Shown here: one piece after another, positions 43,248 through 50,744 of the stretch | Layout of the letters: every line of letters begins with the position of its first letter | Position numbering within the stretch: position 1 is the first letter of the stretch | Assembly: GCF_042686195.1 (NCBI RefSeq) | Contig: NZ_JBHUOQ010000001.1 | Span: 682,001 to 746,000 of the forward strand | DNA length: 64,000 bases | DNA from: Corticicoccus populi | GTDB lineage: Bacteria > Bacillota > Bacilli > Staphylococcales > Salinicoccaceae | Direction: 5' to 3' | Position numbers and translations under genes: made by a program | The notes under the pieces: model-generated | Database searches by the model: none | What the model was told of the DNA's origin: nothing | What the model saw: only the letters and a program-made list of their open reading frames with translations

Positions 43248-43260
43248 AGGAGGATTTACA

Positions 43261-43755
43261 GTGCATAAGTTTGAAAAATTATGGTTGATTATCGGAACAG
43301 GATCGCTTGTTCTCTTTTTAGGAATTTTAGGGATATCCGCGGTACATGCCGGACATACCCCCGCTGCAAGCGGAATAGAAACGATTCATCCGGATCATGT
43401 ACGGGAAGATTCAAGATTTAGTGAACCGGGTTTATACGAGTCAGATTCTGATGCATATGATTATGATTTATACATGGTCGCAAGTGCTTTTATGTATGAG
43501 CCGAATGACATTGAAATTCCTGAAGGGTCAAGAGTCAACATTCAGGTCGCTACAACAGATGTCATTCACGGTTTTCAAGTTGCAGGAACCAACATTAATA
43601 TGATGGTTGAACCCGGCTTAATTTCTACATATGAAGCAGATTTCAACAATACCGGTGAATATTTAATTTTATGTAATGAGTACTGTGGTGTCGGACATGC
43701 AGAGATGACATCAAAAATAACAGTCGTTCCAGGAGGTGACAGCAGTGAGCAATAA
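43261..43755 (+). CDS. Cytochrome c oxidase subunit II, ba3 type
   Basis: 164-residue subunit with one N-terminal membrane helix (about 7-28) and a cupredoxin CuA domain outside the membrane. CuA ligands visible: H103, C138, E140, C142, H146 and M149 in the CNEYCGVGHAEM motif. The short single-helix form is characteristic of ba3 oxidases. The GTG start at 43261 follows GGAGG at 7 bases. It overlaps the start of subunit I by 11 bases. Confidence 0.95.
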   Translation: MHKFEKLWLIIGTGSLVLFLGILGISAVHAGHTPAASGIETIHPDHVREDSRFSEPGLYESDSDAYDYDLYMVASAFMYEPNDIEIPEGSRVNIQVATTDVIHGFQVAGTNINMMVEPGLISTYEADFNNTGEYLILCNEYCGVGHAEMTSKITVVPGGDSSEQ

Positions 43756-45424
43756 TTTATCCCCGGACAAAATATTTTCTCCGCTGCAAAAAGTAGGCGC
43801 TAAAGATGCAAAACTGGTACTCGCAAATATGTACTGGGTGATATTCTCTTTATTTATCGGCGGTACAGCCGGACTGTTGCAGACCTTGGTTCGTTCAGGG
43901 CATCTGGAACTGCCTTTTGGAATCGGTTATTATCAATTACTGACATTACATGGTGTCATACTCGCACTCGTTCTGACATTCTTCTTTATCATGGGCTTCC
44001 AGATTGCGATTCTTTCAAAAGTCTGCGGTCCGTTATCAAGAAGCCAGAGAAAACTCGGCTGGACCGGCTTCTGGCTGATGACTGCCGGTACATTAATGTC
44101 TGCTGCGATGATTGCACTAAATGAAGCGACTGTATTATATACTTTTTATGCACCGCTGCAGGCACATGCCATCCACTATATCGGACTCACTTTAGTCATC
44201 GTCGGTACATGGGTGTCTGTTGCAGGTCAGCTAATGAAATACTTCAGCTGGAAAAAAGAATTTAAAGGTCATAAGACGCCACTCTTGTCATACATGACCG
44301 CTGTAAATAATGTCATGTGGATTGTTTGTACAATCGGAGTTGCTGTCACTGTATTATTCCAGTTTATTCCGTGGTCACTCGGATGGGTGGACCGGATCAA
44401 TGTATCCCTAAGCAGAACCTTGTTCTGGTATTTCGGGCATGCGTTAGTATACTTCTGGCTGCTACCTGCTTACATGTCATGGTATGCAATTATTCCTAAA
44501 ATACTCGGAACAAAAGGATTTTCAGATAATCTTGCAAGAATGAGTTTTGTATTATTTCTATTCTTCAGTATTCCAGTTGGAATACACCATCAGCTGGTTG
44601 AACCGGGAATTGACGCTTTCTGGAAAGGACTGCAGGTGGTACTGACATTCATGGTGATTATTCCTTCACTGATGACTGCATTCAGTCTTTTTGCTGTATT
44701 TGAAACATACGGCAGAAACCGTGGTGCAAAGGGTTTACTTGACTGGTTCAAAAAACTGCCGTGGAAGGATGCTCGGTTTGTTCTCCCATTCCTCGGTATG
44801 CTGTTCTTTATTCCGGGAGGTATCGGCGGTATCATAAATGCTTCCGGTCAGATGAATCAGATGATTCATAATACGATATGGGTTGTCGGACACTTTCACA
44901 TTACTGTCGGTGCACCGGTTATTCTGACATATTTCGGGGTCATGCTTTTCCTTCTGCCGCATCTTACCGGCCGGAAGATTACTAAGCAGACGAATAATAT
45001 GGCCTTATACCTCGGATACACATGGACATTTGGAATGGGAATTATGAGTCTTGCCATGCATTTTGCGGGGCTGAGAGGTGCACCGCGCCGTTCAACTTAT
45101 TCAGAGTACGGCGGTGCCGGTATTGCTGAAGAATGGATTACTTATCAAGTTATGCAGGCTGTCGGCGGTTCATTTTTATTCCTTGCGATTATTATCGCAG
45201 TCATTCTGTTCTTCAAACTGATGACCGGACCTAAAGCAGATCAGCCTGAAGTTTTCCCTGTTGCAGAAATGATGGATCAGAACGCCCCTCAGACAAAATG
45301 GGTGGAAAACTGGAGACTCCTCATCATTATTACAGTATTCCTGATTTTGATTGCCTATACTGTGCCGATTACACAGATGTTTACTGAAAACATACCAGGT
45401 GCCGAAGGCTATAAACTTTGGTAA
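43745..45424 (+). CDS. Cytochrome c oxidase subunit I, ba3 type (B-type heme-copper oxidase)
   Basis: 559-residue polytopic catalytic subunit. Seen: low-spin heme ligand H69 in LTLHGV, CuB and crosslink motif H232-x3-Y236 in GHALVYFWLLPAY, H281-H282 for CuB, and H383 and H385 in VGHFHITVG for the high-spin and low-spin hemes. The YFWLLPAY segment and the lack of A-type proton-channel motifs fit the B family, which has high oxygen affinity. GTG 43745 follows AGGAGG at 8 bases; a GTG three codons earlier overlaps the RBS. Last gene of the cluster. Confidence 0.95.
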   Translation: MSNNLSPDKIFSPLQKVGAKDAKLVLANMYWVIFSLFIGGTAGLLQTLVRSGHLELPFGIGYYQLLTLHGVILALVLTFFFIMGFQIAILSKVCGPLSRSQRKLGWTGFWLMTAGTLMSAAMIALNEATVLYTFYAPLQAHAIHYIGLTLVIVGTWVSVAGQLMKYFSWKKEFKGHKTPLLSYMTAVNNVMWIVCTIGVAVTVLFQFIPWSLGWVDRINVSLSRTLFWYFGHALVYFWLLPAYMSWYAIIPKILGTKGFSDNLARMSFVLFLFFSIPVGIHHQLVEPGIDAFWKGLQVVLTFMVIIPSLMTAFSLFAVFETYGRNRGAKGLLDWFKKLPWKDARFVLPFLGMLFFIPGGIGGIINASGQMNQMIHNTIWVVGHFHITVGAPVILTYFGVMLFLLPHLTGRKITKQTNNMALYLGYTWTFGMGIMSLAMHFAGLRGAPRRSTYSEYGGAGIAEEWITYQVMQAVGGSFLFLAIIIAVILFFKLMTGPKADQPEVFPVAEMMDQNAPQTKWVENWRLLIIITVFLILIAYTVPITQMFTENIPGAEGYKLW

Positions 45425-45442
45425 ATAATATAATATATGAAG

Positions 45443-45472
45443 AAAAATGCCGGTGAATTCACCGGCATTTTT
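45443..45472. terminator. Bidirectional terminator of the ba3 cluster and the HhH-NTF2 gene
   Basis: A 30-base perfect palindrome (arm AAAAATGCCGGTGAA) with T run, between convergent genes. Confidence 0.95.
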
Positions 45473-46060
45473 CTATTCTAGAAGATAACTTTTCACTGCT
45501 TTCAGCTTTGCATCTTTCTTATGATTCTCAAATGTATAAAAATCTGCAGTGTGAATACGGCTGCCGCTGTTTAACGTGATGACTGAATCTGAAGCACCTG
45601 CTTTGCCGTGTGAAAGATTAGTTTCAATCACCAGGCTGCTGATGGTCCGTTCTCCTGTTGTCATTGAATCAATAAACTCTTCGAAACCCTGAACAGTCTT
45701 CCCGTTCACCGTCTCATATTCAAAATCCTCCGTAATGAGCTCTTTCAGCTGACTTTTATTCACTGCTGTCCGTGCAATAATGAAATCCCGAATCACTCTT
45801 CTCTTCGGTGCATTATCACATTTTAAATCACCGAATACAGCAAAGCCTGGATTAAATGCCAAAGGTTCAGGATTTTGAAATTTCAACTTTTTCTGATCCA
45901 TCTCCGCCTTTAGTAGCTTTACTGCCTTTGGTCCGACACCATGAATTTTCAGCAAAGTTTTTTCATCAAGCTTCGATACCTCTTCAAGTGTTGTGATGCC
46001 GATATGATTCAGCGCATTCCCTGCCGGCCTGCCGATATTCGGAAGCGGTGTACTTCCCAT
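45473..46060 (-). CDS. Helix-hairpin-helix protein fused to an NTF2-like domain
   Basis: 195 residues with no close function known to me. Residues 1-55 are a helix-hairpin-helix unit of the kind found in RNA polymerase alpha C-terminal and DNA ligase domains (GRPAGNALNHIGITTLEEV and LKIHGVGPKAVKLLK). After a linker, residues 85-195 look NTF2/SnoaL-like (RDFIIARTAVNKSQLKELITEDFEYETVNGK, then strands ending FYTFENHKKDAKLKAVKSYLLE). The combination suggests a DNA- or protein-binding module carrying a ligand pocket. RBS GGGGGAG. Single gene on the minus strand. Confidence 0.78.
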   Translation of the reverse strand: MGSTPLPNIGRPAGNALNHIGITTLEEVSKLDEKTLLKIHGVGPKAVKLLKAEMDQKKLKFQNPEPLAFNPGFAVFGDLKCDNAPKRRVIRDFIIARTAVNKSQLKELITEDFEYETVNGKTVQGFEEFIDSMTTGERTISSLVIETNLSHGKAGASDSVITLNSGSRIHTADFYTFENHKKDAKLKAVKSYLLE

Positions 46061-46154
46061 AAAATCTCCCCCTTCATGATTAAATTACGACTGTTTCTAT
46101 TTAAATTGATATTACACAAGTTTTTAGATACATACAATAAAAAGCCATTTAAAA

Positions 46155-46185
46155 AGGATGCCCCGCTTTAAAACGGGACATCCTG
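46155..46185 (-). terminator. Terminator of hisS-aspS
   Basis: GGATG-T-CCCG and CGGG-G-CATCC stem with one mismatch, followed on the minus strand by TTTTT, about 30 bases behind the aspS stop. Confidence 0.85.
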
Positions 46186-46212
46186 CTTTTTACGTACTTA
46201 TCTAATCTGAAA

Positions 46213-47976
46213 TTACTTATCTTCTTCCAACAGTTCAATGTGCAGTTCTTCAAGCTGATCTGTTGATACACCTGACGGTGCATTCATCATTAAGTCTCCT
46301 GCACTCGCAGTTTTAGGGAATGCAATGACGTCTCTGATATTTGTAGTACCTGCAAGAAGCATTACAAAACGGTCAAGACCGTATGCGATTCCACCGTGCG
46401 GCGGTGCGCCGTATTTAAATGCTTCGATTAAGAAACCGAACTGTTCATCTCTTTCTTCATCAGTAAATCCGAGTGCCCGAAACATTTTCTCCTGCAGTTC
46501 TGCATCATTAATACGGATGGACCCGCCGCCGAGTTCATAACCGTTTAATACAATATCATAAGCATTCGCTTTCACCTTCTCAGGTGCAGTTTCCAATAAT
46601 TCAATATCTTCTGTTCGCGGTGCTGTAAATGGATGGTGTGCTGCAGCAAACCGGTTATTTTCTTCGTCATATTCAAGGAGCGGCCAATCTGTCACCCACA
46701 GAAAATTATATTTACTGTCATCAATCAGATCGAGGTCACGTCCGAGTTTATTTCTTAAGTTGCCGAGTGCCGCATGAACGACTTTCTCTTTATCTGCAAC
46801 GAACAGAACCAGGTCGTCAGTTTTTGCACCAAGCACTGATTTCAGCTCTTCCTGCCTGCTCTCATCAAAGAATTTTGCAATTGGTCCAGTGAGTCCGTCA
46901 GCCGTCACCTTAACCCATGCAAGGCCTTTCGCACCATATGTTTTCACGTAACTCTCAAGTTTATCAATATCTTTACGTGAATAATTTCCAGCTTCGCCCT
47001 GCAGCACAAGTGCTTTTACTAAACCGCCGTTCTCAACTGTTGATTTGAATACTTTGAAGTCCACTGTATGACTGAAGTCAGATAAGTCCTGAAGACGCAG
47101 TTCAAAGCGTGTGTCCGGCTTATCTACACCGTAATCCGCCATCGCATCATCATAAGTCATGCGTGGGAACGGCAGTGCCACATCAAGCCCTTTAACTTCT
47201 TTCATAACATGTTGAATCAACCGCTCATTCATTTCAATAATATCTTCCTGATCTGTAAATGACTTTTCAATATCAATTTGAGTGAATTCCGGCTGTCTGT
47301 CCGCACGTAAATCTTCATCACGGAAACACTTAACAATCTGGTAATACTTCTCAAGACCGGATAACATCAATAACTGCTTATAAATCTGCGGAGACTGCGG
47401 CAGTGCATAGAATTCCCCTTCATGTACACGGGATGGTACGAGATAATCCCGGGCACCTTCCGGTGTTGACTTTGAAAGGACAGGCGTTTCAACATCGATA
47501 AAATCTTCATTATCGAGGAATTCTCTGACACTTTTATTGATTTTGTGGCGCAGTTTTAAAATATTCTGCAGCCTCGGACGACGGAGATCCATATAACGAT
47601 ATTTCAGTCTGACATCCTCTGTTGTTGTCTCATCCTGAATTTGAAACGGCGGTGTTTCTGCCTTCGACAATACTTCTATACTGCTTGCAAACACTTCGAT
47701 TTTCCCCGTTTTTATTTTATCATTCACCTGGGCCTGATCCCTTTTATTCACTTTACCTTTTACTTCAATGACATATTCACTTCGAATGTTTTCTGCACAT
47801 TCCAGTGCTTCTTTTGAAACATCCGGATTAAACACGACCTGCATCACACCTTCTCTGTCACGGAGGTCAATAAAAATCAACCCGCCGAGGTCACGGCGCT
47901 TCTGTACCCATCCTTTTAATATCACTTCTTCGCCGGTATGTTCTTCTGTAACTTCTGTAGTATAAATTCTCGACAT
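46213..47976 (-). CDS. aspS: Aspartate--tRNA ligase
   Basis: 587-residue bacterial-type class IIb synthetase. Seen: N-terminal OB anticodon-binding domain (about 1-105, with GWVQKRRDLGGLIFIDLRDR), class II motif 2 FRDEDLRADRQPEFTQID (about 215-232), the bacterial GAD insert (about 300-410), and motif 3 GIAYGLDRFVM (about 527). The second of two tandem ATG codons is used because GGAGG lies 7 bases before it; the first overlaps the hisS stop. Second gene of the T-box-controlled operon. Confidence 0.98.
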   Translation of the reverse strand: MSRIYTTEVTEEHTGEEVILKGWVQKRRDLGGLIFIDLRDREGVMQVVFNPDVSKEALECAENIRSEYVIEVKGKVNKRDQAQVNDKIKTGKIEVFASSIEVLSKAETPPFQIQDETTTEDVRLKYRYMDLRRPRLQNILKLRHKINKSVREFLDNEDFIDVETPVLSKSTPEGARDYLVPSRVHEGEFYALPQSPQIYKQLLMLSGLEKYYQIVKCFRDEDLRADRQPEFTQIDIEKSFTDQEDIIEMNERLIQHVMKEVKGLDVALPFPRMTYDDAMADYGVDKPDTRFELRLQDLSDFSHTVDFKVFKSTVENGGLVKALVLQGEAGNYSRKDIDKLESYVKTYGAKGLAWVKVTADGLTGPIAKFFDESRQEELKSVLGAKTDDLVLFVADKEKVVHAALGNLRNKLGRDLDLIDDSKYNFLWVTDWPLLEYDEENNRFAAAHHPFTAPRTEDIELLETAPEKVKANAYDIVLNGYELGGGSIRINDAELQEKMFRALGFTDEERDEQFGFLIEAFKYGAPPHGGIAYGLDRFVMLLAGTTNIRDVIAFPKTASAGDLMMNAPSGVSTDQLEELHIELLEEDK

Positions 47977-47978
47977 CA

Positions 47979-49238
47979 TTATTCCTCCAAGTGGCTGGCA
48001 ATTTCTTCAAAGTGTACGCTTTTTGTTTCACCAGTTTCCATATTTTTAAGTTCAGCCTGTTTTGTTTCGAGTTCGTTTTCACCAAGTACAATTGTATATT
48101 TAGCACCTTTTCTGTTGGCATCTTTCATCTGTGCTTTTAATTTACGGTGCTTATAATCCATATCTGCACTGACACCGTTTGTACGCAGGTTGTAAAGAAG
48201 ACGGTTTGCAGTTACTGCAGCTTGTGAATCAAGCGTACAGATATATAAATCAAGACCTTCCGGTTCCGGCAGTTCTATACCTTCCGCTTCCAAAGCGAGA
48301 AGCAGACGTTCTATGCTCAATGCAAAACCAATTCCGGTTTCTTCCGGTCCGTCCAAAAGCTCCAACAGACCATTATATCTTCCACCGCCGCAGAGCGTAG
48401 TAATCGCACCGAAGCCGTCTGCACTGCTCATCATTTCAAAGGCAGTGTGTGTATAATAATCCAGCCCTCTGACCAGGTTATAATCCACCTCATAATCTAT
48501 ACCGAGTGCTGTCAGGTTTTCTTTAACTGTTTCAAAGTATGCTTTTGATTCATCATTTAAATAATCATACATGATCGGGGCATTTTGAATTAATTCATGA
48601 TCCCGGTCTTTCTTACAGTCAAGTATCCTCATCGGATTTGTGTGAATACGTGACTGACAGTCACTGCAGAACTCGTCAATTCTCGGTTCAAAATGTTTCA
48701 CCAGCGCTTCATTGTACTGCGCGCGGGAATTGTGATCTCCAATGGAATTAATGTGCAGCTTTAAGTGTTTGAGTCCGAATGATTGATAAATATACATCAG
48801 CATGGAAAGGACCTCTACATCAATCAGAGGGTCCTCTACGCCAATCGCTTCAACACCAAATTGTACGAATTGACGGAAACGTCCTTTTTGACTGCGTTCA
48901 TATCTGAACATCGGACCGTTATAAAATACTTTTACCGGCTGGTTGACATCATGCTGCATTTTATTTTCAATGTAGCTTCTTGCTACAGAAGCAGTACCTT
49001 CCGGTCTGAGTGTAAGACTCCGGTCACCTTTATCTTTAAATGTATACATTTCTTTATTTACAATATCAGTAGATCCTCCGACACCTCTTACAAACAAATC
49101 AGTCGCCTCAAAAATCGGTGTACGGATTTCTGCATAGTTAAAATTTTTGGCAATTTCATTCAGCTGGTTTTCAATATACTGCCATTTATATGTGTCCTTA
49201 GGTAAAACATCCTGTGTCCCTCTTGGAATTTGAATCAT
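47979..49238 (-). CDS. hisS: Histidine--tRNA ligase
   Basis: 419-residue class IIa synthetase. Seen: start MIQIPRGTQDVLPKD, motif 1 region TPIFEATDLFVRGVG (about 40), motif 2 FRYERSQKGRFRQF (about 110), the histidine-A motifs LVRGLDYYTHTAFE (about 257) and GGGRYNGL (about 280), and the C-terminal anticodon-binding domain (about 325-419). ATG 49238 lies 8 bases behind AAGGAG; a GTG three codons earlier overlaps that RBS. Controlled by the upstream T-box. Confidence 0.98.
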   Translation of the reverse strand: MIQIPRGTQDVLPKDTYKWQYIENQLNEIAKNFNYAEIRTPIFEATDLFVRGVGGSTDIVNKEMYTFKDKGDRSLTLRPEGTASVARSYIENKMQHDVNQPVKVFYNGPMFRYERSQKGRFRQFVQFGVEAIGVEDPLIDVEVLSMLMYIYQSFGLKHLKLHINSIGDHNSRAQYNEALVKHFEPRIDEFCSDCQSRIHTNPMRILDCKKDRDHELIQNAPIMYDYLNDESKAYFETVKENLTALGIDYEVDYNLVRGLDYYTHTAFEMMSSADGFGAITTLCGGGRYNGLLELLDGPEETGIGFALSIERLLLALEAEGIELPEPEGLDLYICTLDSQAAVTANRLLYNLRTNGVSADMDYKHRKLKAQMKDANRKGAKYTIVLGENELETKQAELKNMETGETKSVHFEEIASHLEE

Positions 49239-49271
49239 CACAGTCACTCCTTTTAAATTTTTGAAAATAAA

Positions 49272-49495
49272 AAAGCCCCTTATACCTGACGGTATAAGGG
49301 ACGAATATATCGCGTTGCCACCCTGCTTCGATCATCATTAAATGATCCTTTAACATGATATCGACTGCCGCCGCCTGATTGTCAGGATTCTGCCAAAGTG
49401 TCAGCAGATACATTTTAGAAGAATTCACTTTCAGCCTGTGATGAATTTCTCTGGTACTTCCTATAATCTATCCTCTTTGGGTCATCGAATATAAT
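49272..49495 (-). promoter_or_regulatory. T-box riboswitch controlling hisS-aspS
   Basis: On the minus strand the T-box core AGGGTGGCAACGCG (49325-49312) precedes a terminator stem CCCTTATACC / GGTATAAGGG (49301-49276) and T6. Upstream are AGAGA and a stem I-type hairpin. The likely specifier is CAC (His, 49400-49398) in CTGACACTTTGG; the overlapping triplet GAC (49402-49400) codes for Asp, which suits an operon of hisS and aspS. Confidence 0.94.
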
Positions 49496-49510
49496 ATCTG
49501 ATTATTTTAT

Positions 49511-49539
49511 ATAATAGTGACTTATAAAACCAAAGTCAA
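49511..49539 (-). promoter_or_regulatory. SigA promoter of the hisS-aspS T-box transcript
   Basis: TTGACT (49539-49534), 17 bases, TATTAT (49516-49511). The -35 box ends 2 bases from the lytH stop codon; there is no terminator between them. Confidence 0.88.
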
Positions 49540-49541
49540 CC

Positions 49542-50282
49542 CTACTCATACAAATAATTATAAATTCCTTCTACAAGTGCATCCGCCATTAATTCCTGAT
49601 ACTCCTCGTCAGCAATGATTCTGTCATCCAGCGCATTGCTTAAATAGCCGAGCTCCACAAGAACACCCGGATAATCGAGCTGCCATGTCACCTGGAAGTT
49701 TTCCTGGTTAACACCACGGTTGTAGAAATATGAGTATTTGTCCAATGCACTGCTGATATTTTCTGCAAATTCCTGTTGATTCGGATAAGTGTAATATACT
49801 GTAAAACCGGATATCGAGCTGTCTTCTATTGCATCACTGTGAAGTGCCACAAATAAATCACCATCAACATTACGCTCATCAAGTGTTTTAAATTCATCAG
49901 GTTCCCGGGTTAAAATAACTTCCGCTCCCTGACTCTCAAGTTTTTCCTGCATTTGTAAAGCCACATTATAAACAATCTCGTCTTCAGTGAGGCCAGTTAC
50001 ACTTGAAGCACCCGGATCATGACCGCCGTGCCCCGGATCAATCACAACGGTTTCACCGTTAAATTCATAGACAGGTTCATCTGTTCCACCCGTAAAATCC
50101 ATTGTGATCTCCTCTGTCTCTTCAGGCACCAGATATCGTTCATATATAAAGTTGGCAAGCAGAATAAACAGTACACTGACAAGAATAAAATACATTGGAA
50201 TAATATACAGATGCTTTTTATTCTTTAGAAAAAACAAACATTTTTCCATGACACTTTTAAAGATTTTCTTAATACTGTCCAT
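49542..50282 (-). CDS. lytH: N-acetylmuramoyl-L-alanine amidase LytH (form without SH3 domain)
   Basis: 246-residue membrane-anchored amidase_3 enzyme that removes stem peptides from uncrosslinked peptidoglycan. Seen: a cytoplasmic N-terminus (1-24), one membrane helix (about 25-47), a short acidic linker (48-75), and the amidase domain with zinc ligands H85, E102 and H148 and catalytic E210. The gene order lytH-dtd-rel matches Staphylococcus. Staphylococcus aureus LytH is about 45 residues longer and carries an SH3 domain between helix and amidase; that domain is absent here. Confidence 0.9.
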   Translation of the reverse strand: MDSIKKIFKSVMEKCLFFLKNKKHLYIIPMYFILVSVLFILLANFIYERYLVPEETEEITMDFTGGTDEPVYEFNGETVVIDPGHGGHDPGASSVTGLTEDEIVYNVALQMQEKLESQGAEVILTREPDEFKTLDERNVDGDLFVALHSDAIEDSSISGFTVYYTYPNQQEFAENISSALDKYSYFYNRGVNQENFQVTWQLDYPGVLVELGYLSNALDDRIIADEEYQELMADALVEGIYNYLYE

Positions 50283-50734
50283 TAAACAATTTTTCCATCT
50301 CTGGATTCATAAATCATCGTAATCGGTCCGTCATTATGGATAGTTACATCCATATGCTCGCCGAAAAATCCTTCTTTTACTACAATGTCATGTGATTCTA
50401 AATGTTTATTAAAATGTTTATAGAGCGGCAGTGCTTTGTCTTTCCCTGCTGCATTTGTAAAGCCGGGTCTGTTTCCTTTCTTTACATCTGCATATAGTGT
50501 GAACTGTGAAATACTTAAAATCTCACCGCCGGCATCTTTAATTGATAAATTAATTTTTCCATCACTGTCTTCAAAATTCCTGGAGTTTGCGATTTTATCT
50601 GCCAGTTTTTCTGCATCTTGTTCAGTTGATTCATTGTTTACTCCGACCAGCAGCATATACCCCTGGTCAATTTCATTATATAATTCTTTTGTTGTGACTC
50701 TTGAATAGGACACTTTCTGTAAAACAACCTTCAC
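50282..50734 (-). CDS. dtd: D-aminoacyl-tRNA deacylase
   Basis: 150-residue enzyme that frees D-amino acids from mischarged tRNA. Seen: SQFTLYADVKKGNRPGFTNAA (about 77-97, with the SQxTL motif holding the catalytic Thr) and the C-terminal Gly-Pro motif NDGPITMIYES (about 134-144). Full length. It lies between rel and lytH, its stop codon overlapping the lytH start by one base. Confidence 0.98.
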   Translation of the reverse strand: MKVVLQKVSYSRVTTKELYNEIDQGYMLLVGVNNESTEQDAEKLADKIANSRNFEDSDGKINLSIKDAGGEILSISQFTLYADVKKGNRPGFTNAAGKDKALPLYKHFNKHLESHDIVVKEGFFGEHMDVTIHNDGPITMIYESRDGKIV

Positions 50735-50744
50735 TAATTACACC

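Noticed and set aside
49198..49428. 76-residue minus-strand frame ahead of hisS
   Set aside because: It covers the T-box core, terminator and specifier region; the sequence is explained as a regulatory RNA.
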